In this document: positions 27,801-36,523 of the stretch, piece after piece | Numbering within the stretch: the first letter of the stretch is position 1 | How the letters are laid out: the number at the start of each line of letters is the position of its first letter | From: Strigops habroptila | Lineage: Eukaryota; Chordata; Aves; Psittaciformes; Psittacidae | Reading direction: 5' to 3' | Assembly: GCF_004027225.2 (NCBI RefSeq) | Contig: NC_044279.2 | Span: forward strand, 53,547,219 to 53,611,218 | DNA length: 64,000 bases | Translations under genes and position numbers: made by a program | The notes under the pieces: model-generated | What the model was told of the DNA's origin: nothing | Database searches by the model: none | What the model saw: the letters and a program-made list of their open reading frames with translations, nothing else

Positions 27801-30800
27801 GATCAGGTTGTCCGGAGAGGTTTTACCATCTCCAGCCTTGAAGGTTTTCAAGACGCAACTGGATAAAGTCCCAGGTAACCTGGTCTGATCTCATACCTAC
27901 CTTACTTTGAGCGGAAGGTCAGACTAGAAAACTCCTGAGCTCCCTTACAACCTCAAGTATCCCATGATTCTATGATTAGAAGGCTGCCTCTCCTACTGCA
28001 TACATACTGATGCCTGGAGGCTTGCCAACTCAATACTTACTAATAGCGCCACATTCATATGACCCACCTTTCAATACCTACGCACTTCTGGAGTCTATAA
28101 ATTAGGAATGAGTCTAAGCAAGACACTGAGGTACAAAGACATTTACACACTCATCTATAAATAGATACTTCAGAAGCTGCAATATTTTGTTTATATCAGA
28201 GCTTAGTCTTCATTTATAAACACACATCCATAACCTTACAACCTCAGTTCTAACATGCTTAAGGAAATCCACTGCTTTTTATTCAGACATTCAGTAAACC
28301 ATTTCCCTCATTTCCTTACAACATCATACTTGCACCTGAGTTTTCGGGGGGGGGGGGGGGGGGGGAATAAAAATGGCTGTTTACCAAAAATACTACTTAC
28401 TCTTAAAGTCACCACTCTTGCTTTGGGATTACGAATAGATGTCCCTGAAGAAACATAATCTATTGTTTCAATTTCAATAGGAAAATGCTGTTCACATTTC
28501 TCGTCACTGTCCAAAGCACTTGGCCATTCAGTGCAGAAATCTGTATAATAAAGAGAAAACACTCCAAGTAATACCTGTTCGTTTGTTTGAGGTTTTTTCA
28601 AATTTATTGCAATGCATGTTTTAAAAAGTTCCATTTATAGAAACCATACTCATTTAGATAATGGCAGGGTCTCTGCTAGACTTGCTCCAGTATTTCAATG
28701 TCTGTCTTTGTTCCCCCAAATACGACACAGTACTCCAGATGCAGTCTCGCAATTGCCAAACAGAATCACAGAATGGCTAGGGTTGGAAGGGACTTTCAAG
28801 ATCACTATGTCCAACCCCACTACCACAGCCAAGGACATCTTTCACTATATCAGGCTGCTCAAAGCCCTGTCCAACCTGGCCTTGAATACATCCAATGATG
28901 GGGCATCCACAGCTTCTCTGGGTAAGGTCTTCCAATGTCTCACCACCATCACTGTAAAAAATGCCTTTCTTATGTCCAGTCTAAATATCTACCCTCTTCC
29001 AGCTTAAAATCATTGCCCTTTGTCCTGTCACCACAGGCCTTGGTAAAAAGTCCCTCCCCATCTTTCTTATAAGCCCCCTTTATACACTGAAAGGCAACAA
29101 TAAGGTTCTCTTGGAGCCTTCTTTTCTCCAGGCTGAAAAACCACAGCTTTCTCAGCCTTTCTTCACAGGCGAGGTGTCCCATGCCTCTGGTCATTTGTGT
29201 GGCCCTGCTCTACCAGGTCCATATCCTTCTTCTACTGGGGATCTCAGAACTGGATGCAATACTCCACAGACGAAAAAGAATTTTCTCAATGTGGAGGCTA
29301 CACTCTTGTTAACAAAATCCAGTACGTAGTTAGCTTTCCTTGCCACAAGGGCACACTAGTGACTCATGCTGAACTTTAAAATGCCCACAAGGCCTCTTCC
29401 GCAATGCTTCTTTCTAGCTGTCTGCCCCCTTCCCATGCTTATACTGTCATTCCATCCCAGACGGAGGTCTCTGCAGTTGCCTTTAACTTCATGAGGGTCC
29501 CTGCAGTGGGTTTTTTTCTTGCCTGTTGACATCCCTCTGAATGGCGGCTCTGCTCTTCAGTGTATCATTTGTTCCTCCCCAGTTTGTTATTATCAGAACA
29601 CATGCTGAATTTGTGCTCTCTACTGTTACCCAGGTTGTTACAAAGCATGTTTTTGTGTGCTGGGAAATGGCTTCCAGGAAGGTTTGCTTCATAGCCTTCC
29701 AGGGAATATGGCGATGCTGACTGACCTGCATTTTCCTGCATCTTTCCAGCCCTTTTTAAAGATGGTCAGGCAAAAATCTGTTCCTCCTGGGTAGTCTTTC
29801 CCTGCTTCCACTTTCTGTGTACTTTCTTTTTGCATCTCAGGTCACTCTGGAGTCCCCTGCACACCCATGCAGTCCTGCCATATTCACTAAACTTTCTGCA
29901 CACAATGGTATGGACCATTCTTACTCTTTTGAAGAGGTTGAACTTAAGCACCCACCAGCTCTCATAGGTCAGTTTGCTCCCCAGGAGAGCCCCCTGTGAG
30001 ATTTGCCAAGCAGATTTCTGAATAAGCTAAAATCACTCTCCCAAAGTCCAGACTATAGTTCCACTGTGTCTTGCTCACTTCTCTCAGGATTTTAAATGCT
30101 AGTTTTATGACCACTGTTACCAAGGCTGCCCCTAACCTTCACATACTTCGCCAGTTGTTTCTTGTTTCTGAACAAATCATCCACCAGAGCACATCTCCTA
30201 GCCAACTCATCAATTGTCTGCATCAAGATATTGCCTTCAATACCCTACCTGCCTTCCTCACTTCTCTCAAAATCTTAAACTCCACAATCTTTTTGCAACT
30301 AAGGCTGACAGCAACCTTGACATCTCCAATCAGCTTTTCCATATTTGCAGGTGTGTGCAACACAAGGCCTTCCCATAGACAGTCTGTCCAGCATCTGCAT
30401 CAAAAAATTATCTGCAACACACTACAGAAATCTCCTAGATTGCTTCCATCCTATCCCATTACCCTTCCAGCAGATGTGGACATGGCTGCAGTTCCCCATG
30501 AAAACCAAAGCAGTTGTGAGGCTTTTCTCACTTGCTCATCCACTTCCTTTTTTAAACCAGGCAGTCTGTGGCAGATGCTCACCAAGACATCCTCTTCAGC
30601 TTCTCCTCTGATCCCAACTCTTAACTAGCTTGCTACACATCTCATGGCAAAGCTTTGCATCTGAGCTTTTGGGTACAAGTTAGCTCCTCCTCCATGTCAT
30701 CCCTGCCTGTACCTCAATAATACAAACTTCTGCTCTGCATTTATGTGACTTCTAAATTTTCCTGTTCCCTATGCTGTAAGCATTTGCTTACACGCAACTC

Positions 30801-33800
30801 AGGACAGGCCTCTCATCTCTTATTATACAGGCCAAGGGGAGATCTTATCACTCCAACAACCACCTGAAAGGAGGTTGCAAGAAAAGTGGATGCCGATCTC
30901 TGTTCTCAAGTAGTAAGTGACAGGACAAGAGGGAAGAGCCTCAAGTTGCACCAAGGGAGATTTAGATTGGATATTAGCAAAAATGTCTTCATCAAAAAGG
31001 TTGTCGAGCACTGGAACAGGCTGCCCAGAGAAGTGGTTGAGCCACCATCCCTGGAGGTATTTAAAAGACGTGTAGATGTGGCACTTCGAGACACGGTTTA
31101 TTGGTGGACTTGGCAGTGTTAGGTTAACAGTTGGACTTGATGATTTTTAAGGTCTTTTCCAACCTAAATGATTCTATGACTCTATCTCGTACCTGCCCCT
31201 TGTGCCTCTCCTTGGGCTAACCTCCTCATTAGGTTCTCCTTATTGGCTTGCTGGCTGGCAGAGATGCTCTTGGTCTCCTCTAGATCCTGGATCTCCCCAG
31301 CAGACCTTGCTCTCAGCGGTTTCATTTATTAATAGATTATTTTTTTTAATGCATGCTGGAATGGCTACGGATTGAACCCTGGTTTAATAGGTTTAACAGG
31401 TAACCTTCTGAGAACTGAGCCACTAAACTATAAATTCTCCACTACAAGTAGGGCCTAATGGAAAGCTAAAATTAAAGTCTTACTGGTGTGCTGAAAACCT
31501 CCTAAGACCTATCTGCCTACCACCTGTAGGACTCAATGCAGCAACAAACAAGCATACAACACTAGCCAAAGCCTGACAAATAACCAGCTTCAGAGGTGGA
31601 CCATGTCTCACCTTCTTCACCACACATAGTTACATTTTTGTAACATTTTGTGCATTGCCTTAAAACTCTGAGAGATGGTTTGTAAAAAACAGTAAACAAT
31701 AAAAAACAACTCACCTTTAAGAGCTGCACAGTGTTTCTTAATTGCAGGAGGAGTAAGATGCAAAAAATTGGGAATCTGAAACAGATACATTAAGAGTTAC
31801 CAAAATAATAACTTTTTGTCTGTTTATAACTAAATGGGCATTACTGAAATCTGATTACACTTTTAACTTTTGTTAAGGCAATACAATACCCTTAATAAGA
31901 TATTCAGATAAGATGACTCTTCTCCAGTCTGATTTAGCAAAGGACTTAAGTTGGCCCCATTACATAAGTACAGGCATGATAATCCTAAAAAACTCTCCTG
32001 ATTTGGTTCATTAAGTACACTTGTATTTGTTACCATTTATTTTAGAAATTAAATAGAGTATTATCCTATTTAATAATAGAAAACAGCATCTAATACAAAT
32101 AGGGCAGTGCAGTCTTAAAGAATAATAAATTTAAAGGCACATATCAATGACATATGTCTTACCTTCATAAGTTCTAAGTTGCCTTCTTTTGGTGGAGGTA
32201 CACCTCTCTTCACTGGGTAACCCATTCGAATTGGGAGAGGCACAGAGGCAGATTTAAACACAGCTGCTGTTGGATAAACACTGGTCCAGTCCTGATCAAC
32301 AGCCATCTTCTCAGTTCTGGGAGGTATATGCTAATAAATTGAAAATTAGAAAAGTCTGATGAGAGACACTGTTTCGTGAAACCAAGCAGGAGCAACACCC
32401 CCCCCAGTTATTTCAGGAATAAATTTCCACAGCTAGAAATTTCAAGACACCTTTACATCAAAAGTTAGTGTTCGTCTGTAAAGGAATTTGTAAGAGACAG
32501 CAGGTCTTTCCCAATCTTCAGTTGCATTTTATTTCAGAAATGCTTAGAAAGAAGTACATACATTTACTACGTGCCAGGTCCACGTTTACTATTTGCCTTT
32601 AAAAATCATAATACCTAATACACTACTTTTGAAATTTATGTGTGGAATAAATAAGAAAATTCCCAGTGATTAAACATTCAGGTATCAATTTTAATTCTAC
32701 TTTTAAAGAACAATTTCACTTATGCACAAAACCAGGGGTTTTTTAATTATGCCAGAAAGCAACCACTACAAGTCCTGTAAAATCAAACTAAAACCAATAT
32801 TGAAATGTCTGGTTTTATTTTAAAGGCAACTTTAAGTTACTTTTAAGATCTGCAGTACACAGTGTCAATACAGGCTAACTGTTAGCTTGTTACTGTTAAT
32901 GGTTTTGCGCCTTTATAAGAACATGGACTGAAAACAGCTGGGAGATTCAAGAAGTGAGGTGCTTGCTCTGGAATAGTCACAGTGGATTGTTTCACCAGGT
33001 TTTGACTGCAGAAGCAGTTTCTGTACAAACTGTTAAGACATAGAGCTTAGGAAACTTTTTCAGACACCCAAGTTAACTGCAAACAGTTTCAGTGCTTACT
33101 GGTCTTATGAACTGTGATGTCCTGCCTCTTCTCCTTGCTGAAGCTGAAAAAAATAGAAACATTTTCAATACAAACTATTAAACTCTCTCTTAAACACTTT
33201 CACAGCTTCCCCCTCCAAAAAAACACCACCAGAACAATGTGGTCTTTATAATAATCAGACAAGCAAAGGTGGATCTGATTACAATTATTTTTAAGTGTCC
33301 TGTTTCAGCTTGGGATTTGTTTGTTTTTTAATTATTGCTACATTACAATAAAGTATGTATTCAGCAAAAACACTGAATGGGATTTAGGAGTGGATGTTTG
33401 GGTTCTTTTTGCCCCATTAATTTGACTTTACTTCTGCCCCACATAAGCCTTGGAAAGACTTGTGAATTTCACAGTTATTTTGTTTTCCTCGTCTAGGTAT
33501 TTCATAGATACAATTCTGTTCCTCCTCTTCTTGCTATATAAAAATGTAAACTGAAGAATACACATGGGGCTCTGTAATAACTGATACACAGAATTCTTTT
33601 ACCCCTTGATCTGCCATTTTTGCTGTGCTTTCACAAAGAGACACACTTCATTCATATCAATCTTATTATTTCTGTTACAAACATCTACAATTTCAGGGCA
33701 AGAAACATTTTACTTCTGCACTGCCATATCCTCCAACATCAGACATCACTTACAGGCCCTTTCTGCAACCTAGCCTGCTCCTGAATCTGCAGATGACAAA

Positions 33801-34952
33801 TGCCCACCCAGCCTTGGCAAAAATACTGCTACAACCCTGTCAAACAAGTTTCCATTTGCACTCAGAACCCCCTGAACAGCTCAGCTTGAGGCCAGGCATG
33901 ACATCAAATGTTTAACGCAAGTGCACATCCCATAACAAACTGTGAAGTTCTTATTTCCAATACCTAAAAAACAGGCAATGTGCTGCAGGTCCATTGTACC
34001 ACTGTAATCCTGACTGCCCACCTCCAGGACCCCCAACACAAGACCTGTTGGAGCAAGTCCAGAGGAGGCCAAGAAGATGCTCCAAGGGCTGGAGCACTTC
34101 TCCTATGGAGACAGGCCAAGAGAGCTGGGGTTTTCCAGCCAGGAGAAGAGAAGGCTCCAGGGAAACCTTAGAGCAGCTTCCAGTGCCTAAAGGGGGACCA
34201 CAAGAAATCTGGAGAGGGACTTTTTACAAGAACATGTAGGGACAGGACAAGGGGGAATGACTTTAAACTGATACGGGGGAGATTTAGATTAGATATTAGG
34301 AAGAAATTCTTCCCTGTGAGGGTGGTGAGGCGCTGGCACAGGTTGCCCAGAGAAGCTGTGGCTGCCCCATCCCTGGCAGTGTTCAAGGCCAGGTTGGACG
34401 GGGCTTGGAGTAACCTCGTCTAGTGGAAAGTGTCCCTGCCTGTGGCAGGAGGTTGGAACTAGATGATCTTTAAGGTCCCTTCCATTCTATGATTCTTTGA
34501 ATCTACCAGTGTCTAGCAAACACTAATTTGCTCACTTCTGTCTTCAGACTATTCACAACATTTGCACTACCAAAATCTGTTAACTTTTATCATAAAAGAC
34601 TTTAGAGGAGAAAAAAAACCAAACCAAAAAACCTCCAAAAAATTGCAAACAAAACGCCTTAAACAGAGCAGCCTGCAGCCGGGAAGGAAGGAGGACCACG
34701 GGCCTGAGCTCGCCGCCCGCTCCCGGAACCCCCCAGCCTGGAGCCCCCCGCCCCGTACGGCTGCACTCCTACCGCCACCGCAGAGTGTGCTGGGCTGCTC
34801 TCACCTTCCCTCTGCTGCCCTTCCTTGCTGCTCACTGCAGGCGCGGAAGAATAAGCCGCGGCTCCGAAGCGAGGCGCGACCGCCACCCTGCCGCGGCACC
34901 GGGACAGCATGGCCCAACAACCGGCCCGCACCGCCGCACCGACCGCCGCCAT
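12528..34952 (-). CDS. MRPS35: Mitochondrial small ribosomal subunit protein mS35 (MRPS35), eight coding exons
   Basis: Component of the 28S subunit of the mitochondrial ribosome, imported to the matrix. Coding exons on the minus strand are 34952-34805, 33143-33100, 32330-32163, 31775-31715, 28540-28401, 26473-26364, 24650-24581 and 12806-12528, total 1020 nt or 339 residues; human mS35 is 323. All seven junctions use GT-AG and the phases agree (1, 0, 0, 1, 0, 2, 0). Recognisable conserved blocks include [97 protein letters not shown] and [12 protein letters not shown]. The N-terminus is Arg/Ala-rich with no acidic residue for about 40 residues, as expected of a mitochondrial targeting peptide. 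The start ATG sits in GAAGATGGCGG, a strong Kozak context overlapping a YY1-type motif. The gene is convergent with MANSC4, as in human. Confidence 0.93.
13451..13822 (+). mobile_element. CR1 LINE 3' fragment
   Basis: CR1 3' region with the hallmark stretches CTACCTGAAAGGAGG, GGAACAGGCTGCCCAGGG and GGACTTGATGATCTTAAAGG, ending in a degraded GATTCTTTGA tail. 5'-truncated, in intron 7 of MRPS35 and antisense to it. Confidence 0.85.
17637..17695 (-). repeat. Possible tRNA-derived SINE remnant
   Basis: On the minus strand GTAGCCTAGTGATTAGAGCA matches the A-box and D-arm of tRNA-headed SINEs, and is followed by CCTGGGAG. The B-box part is decayed. It reads as an old MIR/CORE-type fragment. Confidence 0.4.
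20393..20965 (+). repeat. 5' LTR of the endogenous retrovirus
   Basis: Starts TGTCCTGGGTTCAGC and ends CAAACCACGACA, so it has the TG...CA termini of an LTR, 573 bp. It contains a TATATAA box at 20652-20658 and a run of 13 or so G near 20900. The end lies 8 nt before the primer binding site. No matching 3' LTR was seen, so no target-site duplication can be checked. Confidence 0.82.
20652..20658 (+). promoter_or_regulatory. LTR TATA box
   Basis: TATATAA in the middle of the LTR, upstream of a GC-rich stretch, in the place expected for the U3 promoter. If active it would transcribe antisense to MRPS35. Confidence 0.6.
20974..20991 (+). other. Retroviral primer binding site, tRNA-Lys type
   Basis: TGGCGCCCAACGTGGGGC is complementary to the 3' 18 bases of tRNA-Lys(1,2), the primer used by Mason-Pfizer-type betaretroviruses and foamy viruses. 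The match is perfect to the remembered consensus. Confidence 0.9.
21076..23202 (+). CDS. Gag-like polyprotein of the endogenous retrovirus, 3'-truncated
   Basis: Open for 708 codons from the ATG at 21076 (context CACAATGG); the frame is also open upstream to 21028 but with a GTG there. The first about 150 residues hold several hydrophobic, membrane-like segments. An Arg-rich patch ([10 protein letters not shown]) and a Trp-rich conserved segment follow, then about 160 residues of Thr/Ala/Pro repeats of 27 residues, and an acidic stretch (EEEEEE). The C-terminal domain has the look of an avian retroviral capsid N-terminal region ([37 protein letters not shown]). The last about 20 codons look like sequence beyond the break. 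The membrane-like N-terminus is not typical of orthodox Gag matrix. It is not a host gene; whether it is expressed cannot be told from sequence. Confidence 0.7.
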   Translation: MVIIWLSDVLRLISEFQHVVPYLQPLFAVLAFIGWGAWAKVLVSLYFMVMTCNTIDSLIMKLVWFVLPAWPSPLYIGRYIMKYFSNCISFFFSSGGKLTKEAFSFTPRSPTSLFATAIESSEGFRWPLSTLETCLLIVLGISMLANIRSVFYPRPSRRRNILFRLMSKIQQYQVRIWSRVRRRYRRTTRRFSLRLDSYEWQGVWDSMGKYLGQWAPPVLWNVTTEQVQHPEKLVKHLNEVCCRPGYTREGQILATCWGLAYAYRALLNTIQHLQREKNVSGSDGKATDNAAMPTTSTAATQTLTTTVNTATPSTAATSTPVTSTTATQTLTTTDNATTPTSNTAVTPTPVTSTTATQTPTATDNVATPSTTATPTPVTSTVATQTPTATDNIATPSTTATPTPVTCTVAIQTLTATDNMATPSTAATPTPVTSTVATQTPTATDNAAVGVTQLPSTTAAPTPAIDIATTPILVADTAATPTTVTNTAAKPNVQFVTMSVAPVSKSRRKAQRATREAKKDEDPVPLLYATAPEQELLLRGSEEEEEEVTSRPWTSTELRNMRKDFTRLPGEHIVTWLLRCWDNGADGHELEGREAKQLGSLAKEGGIDKAIAREKRALSLWRRLLAAVKERFPYKDDITNRSANWTTIEKGIQSLRESAIIEMIYCKPDSRNTSVDPDEVECTRPMWRKLTMSQETIKFSWESKTITSD
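21950..22430 (+). repeat. 81-bp tandem repeat inside the gag-like frame
   Basis: The string CCCCAGTGACA recurs at 22031, 22118, 22199, 22280 and 22361; spacing is 87 then three times 81 bp. Each 81-bp unit encodes 27 residues rich in Thr, Ala and Pro. The left units are more diverged than the right ones, and all differ by in-frame changes only, so the reading frame is kept. Confidence 0.9.
23855..23883. repeat. AT-rich simple repeat
   Basis: Low-complexity TATATAT/TTATTATAT stretch in MRPS35 intron 7. Confidence 0.7.
24581..24650 (-). CDS. MRPS35: MRPS35 coding exon 7
   Basis: 70 nt encoding [23 protein letters not shown], with the first base completing the split Arg. Acceptor TTCCAG, donor TGG/GTAAGC. 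The human protein has AVY where this has GIH, otherwise near identical. Confidence 0.91.
26364..26473 (-). CDS. MRPS35: MRPS35 coding exon 6
   Basis: 110 nt encoding [20 protein letters not shown] through the split Arg after IITD. Acceptor CTTGAAG, donor CAG/GTATGG. Highly conserved with human. Confidence 0.92.
27790..27977 (+). mobile_element. CR1 LINE 3' fragment
   Basis: Diverged CR1 3' end: GCACTGGATCAGGTTGTCC, then GATTCTATGATT at the end. In MRPS35 intron 5. Confidence 0.75.
28346..28365 (+). repeat. G20 homopolymer
   Basis: Twenty uninterrupted G on the plus strand (C in the MRPS35 transcript), 36-55 nt beyond the exon-5 donor. It could form a G-quadruplex on the template strand; the length is likely unstable and may contain sequencing error. 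Confidence 0.9.
28401..28540 (-). CDS. MRPS35: MRPS35 coding exon 5
   Basis: 140 nt encoding [18 protein letters not shown] through VVTLR. Acceptor TTATACAG, donor AGA/GTAAGT. A 20-base C run (transcript sense) begins about 36 nt after the donor. Confidence 0.93.
28651..28758 (-). mobile_element. Older CR1 fragment, partly displaced by a second CR1
   Basis: CTTGCTCCAGTATTTCAATG and CACAGTACTCCAGATGCAG match the mid-3' part of CR1 on the minus strand. The fragment stops abruptly where the next CR1 begins, suggesting a nested or adjacent insertion. Confidence 0.6.
28762..30800 (-). mobile_element. Long CR1 LINE 3' portion (about 2 kb)
   Basis: Starts with the CR1 3' terminus in reverse (AGAATCACAGAATGGCTAGG) and runs through the ordered CR1 3' segments, including CATGAGGGTCCCTGCAG and CATTACCCTTCCAGCAGATG (from the 3' end of ORF2). 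Multiple stops and small indels mark it as a dead copy. The right limit is approximate. It fills much of MRPS35 intron 4; open frames here, including one of 185 codons at 30071, belong to this remnant. Confidence 0.8.
30829..31184 (+). mobile_element. CR1 LINE 3' fragment, inverted relative to its neighbour
   Basis: CCACCTGAAAGGAGGTTGC, TTTAGATTGGATATTAGC, GGAACAGGCTGCCCAGAG and the terminal GATTCTATGACTCTA identify a CR1 3' end in plus orientation, next to the long minus-strand copy. Confidence 0.88.
31353..31440 (-). repeat. tRNA-like or SINE remnant
   Basis: On the minus strand GTTTAGTGGCTCAG resembles a tRNA A-box/D-arm and GGGTTCAATCC a B-box, about 45 nt apart, with an AGGTT/AACCT stem between. 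The acceptor and T stems do not pair, so a working tRNA is unlikely; an old tRNA-derived SINE is more likely. Confidence 0.35.
31715..31775 (-). CDS. MRPS35: MRPS35 coding exon 4
   Basis: 61 nt encoding [20 protein letters not shown] plus one base. Acceptor TGTTTCAG, donor AAAG/GTGAGT. Confidence 0.93.
32163..32330 (-). CDS. MRPS35: MRPS35 coding exon 3
   Basis: Acceptor TTTATTAG, donor AAG/GTAAGA, 168 nt, phase 0 at both ends. Encodes [15 protein letters not shown] through GNLELMK, closely matching the human protein. Confidence 0.93.
33100..33143 (-). CDS. MRPS35: MRPS35 coding exon 2 (44 nt)
   Basis: A pyrimidine-rich acceptor (CTATTTTTTTCAG) and the donor A/GTAAGC bound a 44-nt exon that enters in phase 1 and leaves in phase 0. 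It encodes a basic, poorly conserved stretch ([14 protein letters not shown]) corresponding to the basic linker before PPRTEK in human. It is the only segment that reconciles the strong exon-1 donor with the exon-3 frame. Confidence 0.78.
34036..34500 (+). mobile_element. CR1 LINE 3' fragment
   Basis: Clear CR1: GGAGCAAGTCCAGAGGAGGC, AGATTTAGATTAGATATTAG, GGTTGCCCAGAGAAGCTGTG and a closing CCATTCTATGATTCTTTGA. Relatively well preserved; in MRPS35 intron 1, just downstream of the CpG island. Confidence 0.9.
34805..34952 (-). CDS. MRPS35: MRPS35 coding exon 1
   Basis: Encodes the targeting presequence ([16 protein letters not shown]...). The donor GAAG/GTGAGA is near consensus and leaves phase 1, which fits exon 2. 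A second Met at codon 15 could also start translation. Weaker phase-0 donors at 34836 and 34773 were considered and set aside once exon 2 was found. Confidence 0.82.
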
Positions 34953-34971
34953 CTTCGGGCCTGCCGCGCAA

Positions 34972-34984
34972 CCCCCCCCCCCCC
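34972..34984 (-). repeat. G13 run in the MRPS35 5' UTR
   Basis: Thirteen C on the plus strand, which is G13 in the mRNA, about 19 nt upstream of the start codon. It may fold as a G-quadruplex near the initiation site. Confidence 0.75.
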
Positions 34985-35695
34985 AGCCAACCCGCCGGCA
35001 CGACAGTAGCCGGCCCGGGCCACGCCAGCTGGAAAGGCGAACCGGAGCAGTTCCCCGCCCTCAAGGAGGACGGGAGCGGGCAGGGCAGCGGTCGGCGAGG
35101 GAAGGGGAGGGCCCGAGCTCAGTGAGGCTTCAGGGGCGTGACGAAACCGCAGCAGTGAGCTTATGGCCCCACAGAGCGGGGCGGAAGGCAGAGGAGGAGC
35201 GGAAAGTGCTGTACGGTCGTGCTTTGTGTCGTGCCTCCGCCATCTTACTGCCTGTAGTTCGCACCCGCGCTGAGGGGGCGCGGCCGGTCCCGGGCTGTGG
35301 CCCCAGGGGTGGGGTCGGGGTTTTTGCGTTGGCTGTTTCGCCGAAGTTGGTTTCTTCCTCTCACAAATAAAAATACAAGTTCTCGGTCCGAGTGCTTTTT
35401 CTACTACCGAAATAGGGACTAGCTCCTCCACCGACCCCTGAAGCAAATCTCCCTGCATTTCTTTAGCAAAACGCAAACAGGTTCAGCCCTGTGTGAACCT
35501 GTACTAGAGAATGCTGGTTTTCTTCAGTGACAGCTTTTTTCTGCTTCCTAGAACCTGTTGCATGCAAGAGTAAGTGTTCTTTATAGCCATACATTTGTAC
35601 CCCTGGCCATGCTCAAAGAGTTCTTGGCTTTTAATCTGTTTGCTTCAGGTTACAACATACCCGTAATGTATTTTATGCTTACATTATTAATATAG

Positions 35696-35813
35696 CATAG
35701 AATCATAGAACGGTTTGGGTTGGAAAGGACCTTAAGACCATCTAGTCCCAGCCTCCCTGCCATGGGCAGGGACGCCTCGCACTAGACCGTGTTGCCCAAG
35801 GCTCTGTCCAGAC
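35696..35813 (-). mobile_element. CR1 LINE 3' fragment
   Basis: CATAGAATCATAGAACGG through GGTTGGAAAGGACCTTAAG and GCTCTGTCCAGAC: the 3' terminal part of CR1 in reverse orientation. Confidence 0.88.
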
Positions 35814-36500
35814 ACGCTGCTGTTTATGTTAACTTTTACTAGAGAAAGTGAATATCAAATTGTCTACTTCAGAAGGGTGGTGTTTTTTTTCTTAAAAAAC
35901 ATTTAAGGGATGTTCTAGTTGATAGAATAAAGAGCTCTCAGGAATCACAGCTTCCTTCAGAATCCTTATTGTCAAAGCAGCCTCTTTTCTACAGCTGTGT
36001 TTAAACAGACCAAATTATGTCTTATCACAGATTTCTTTGTTTAGATTTCTTTGACTCAGCCAAGCTAAACACAGGCCCACATTTCTTAAAGGTGGACAAA
36101 ATTGAAGTGCCCCAGATCCAGAGTGTCTTTGTTGAACTCATCATATTCAGCAGATTCATCACCATGTTTGTAAACTGGTGATGTTACAGGAATACAGACT
36201 TATATGAATAGGCTAGGAAATGCACTAGGATGAGAAAGATCTCCACAGCCACCAAGGTTTGATCAAAATCTTCCATCAGGACTCTTTCTCCATTCCATCT
36301 TGTTTGGCTTCTCCAACAGATGTGTACCTAAAAAAAATCCAGTTCACACAGAGCAAGTGGATTTCTTATAAAAGAAAAGCAGGGAAAAACCTGCCAAACA
36401 CTATTTTTTGGTAGATGTTACTGTTCAATTAATAAATGTTTGTGGCTGGTTTTTTTTTATTTAATGTTTTGCCATCCTAGTAAGCTTTACCAGAAATCTC

Positions 36501-36523
36501 AAAAAAAAAAAAAAAAAAAAAAA
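36501..36523 (+). repeat. Poly-A run
   Basis: About 23 consecutive A in intergenic DNA. No retroposed gene body was recognised directly 5' of it. Confidence 0.85.

Larger units (their letters stand above)
34660..35340 (-). promoter_or_regulatory. MRPS35: CpG island and promoter of MRPS35
   Basis: The only strongly CG-dense stretch in the window, surrounding MRPS35 exon 1. On the minus strand it has two AAGATGGCGG motifs (YY1 type), at 35237-35246 and at 34946-34955; the latter overlaps the start codon. No TATA box is evident, as expected for a housekeeping mitochondrial-ribosome gene. Transcription probably starts between about 34.98 and 35.3 kb. Long open frames on both strands here are a side effect of the high GC content. 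Confidence 0.8.

Noticed and set aside
30071-30628. 185-codon open frame
   Set aside because: It lies on the opposite strand within a decayed CR1 element and has no coding signature.
31353-31440. Functional tRNA gene
   Set aside because: The T and acceptor stems do not pair and the anticodon loop would have eight bases.
34773-34836. Alternative phase-0 donors for MRPS35 exon 1 at 34773 (GTAGGA) and 34836 (GTGAGC)
   Set aside because: They were attractive before exon 2 was seen. The GAAG/GTGAGA donor at 34805 is stronger and the 44-nt exon restores the frame.
34562-35476. Long open frames on both strands across the GC-rich island (up to 214 codons)
   Set aside because: High GC content lowers stop frequency; overlapping frames are open on both strands and only the MRPS35 exon-1 frame shows homology and splice logic.
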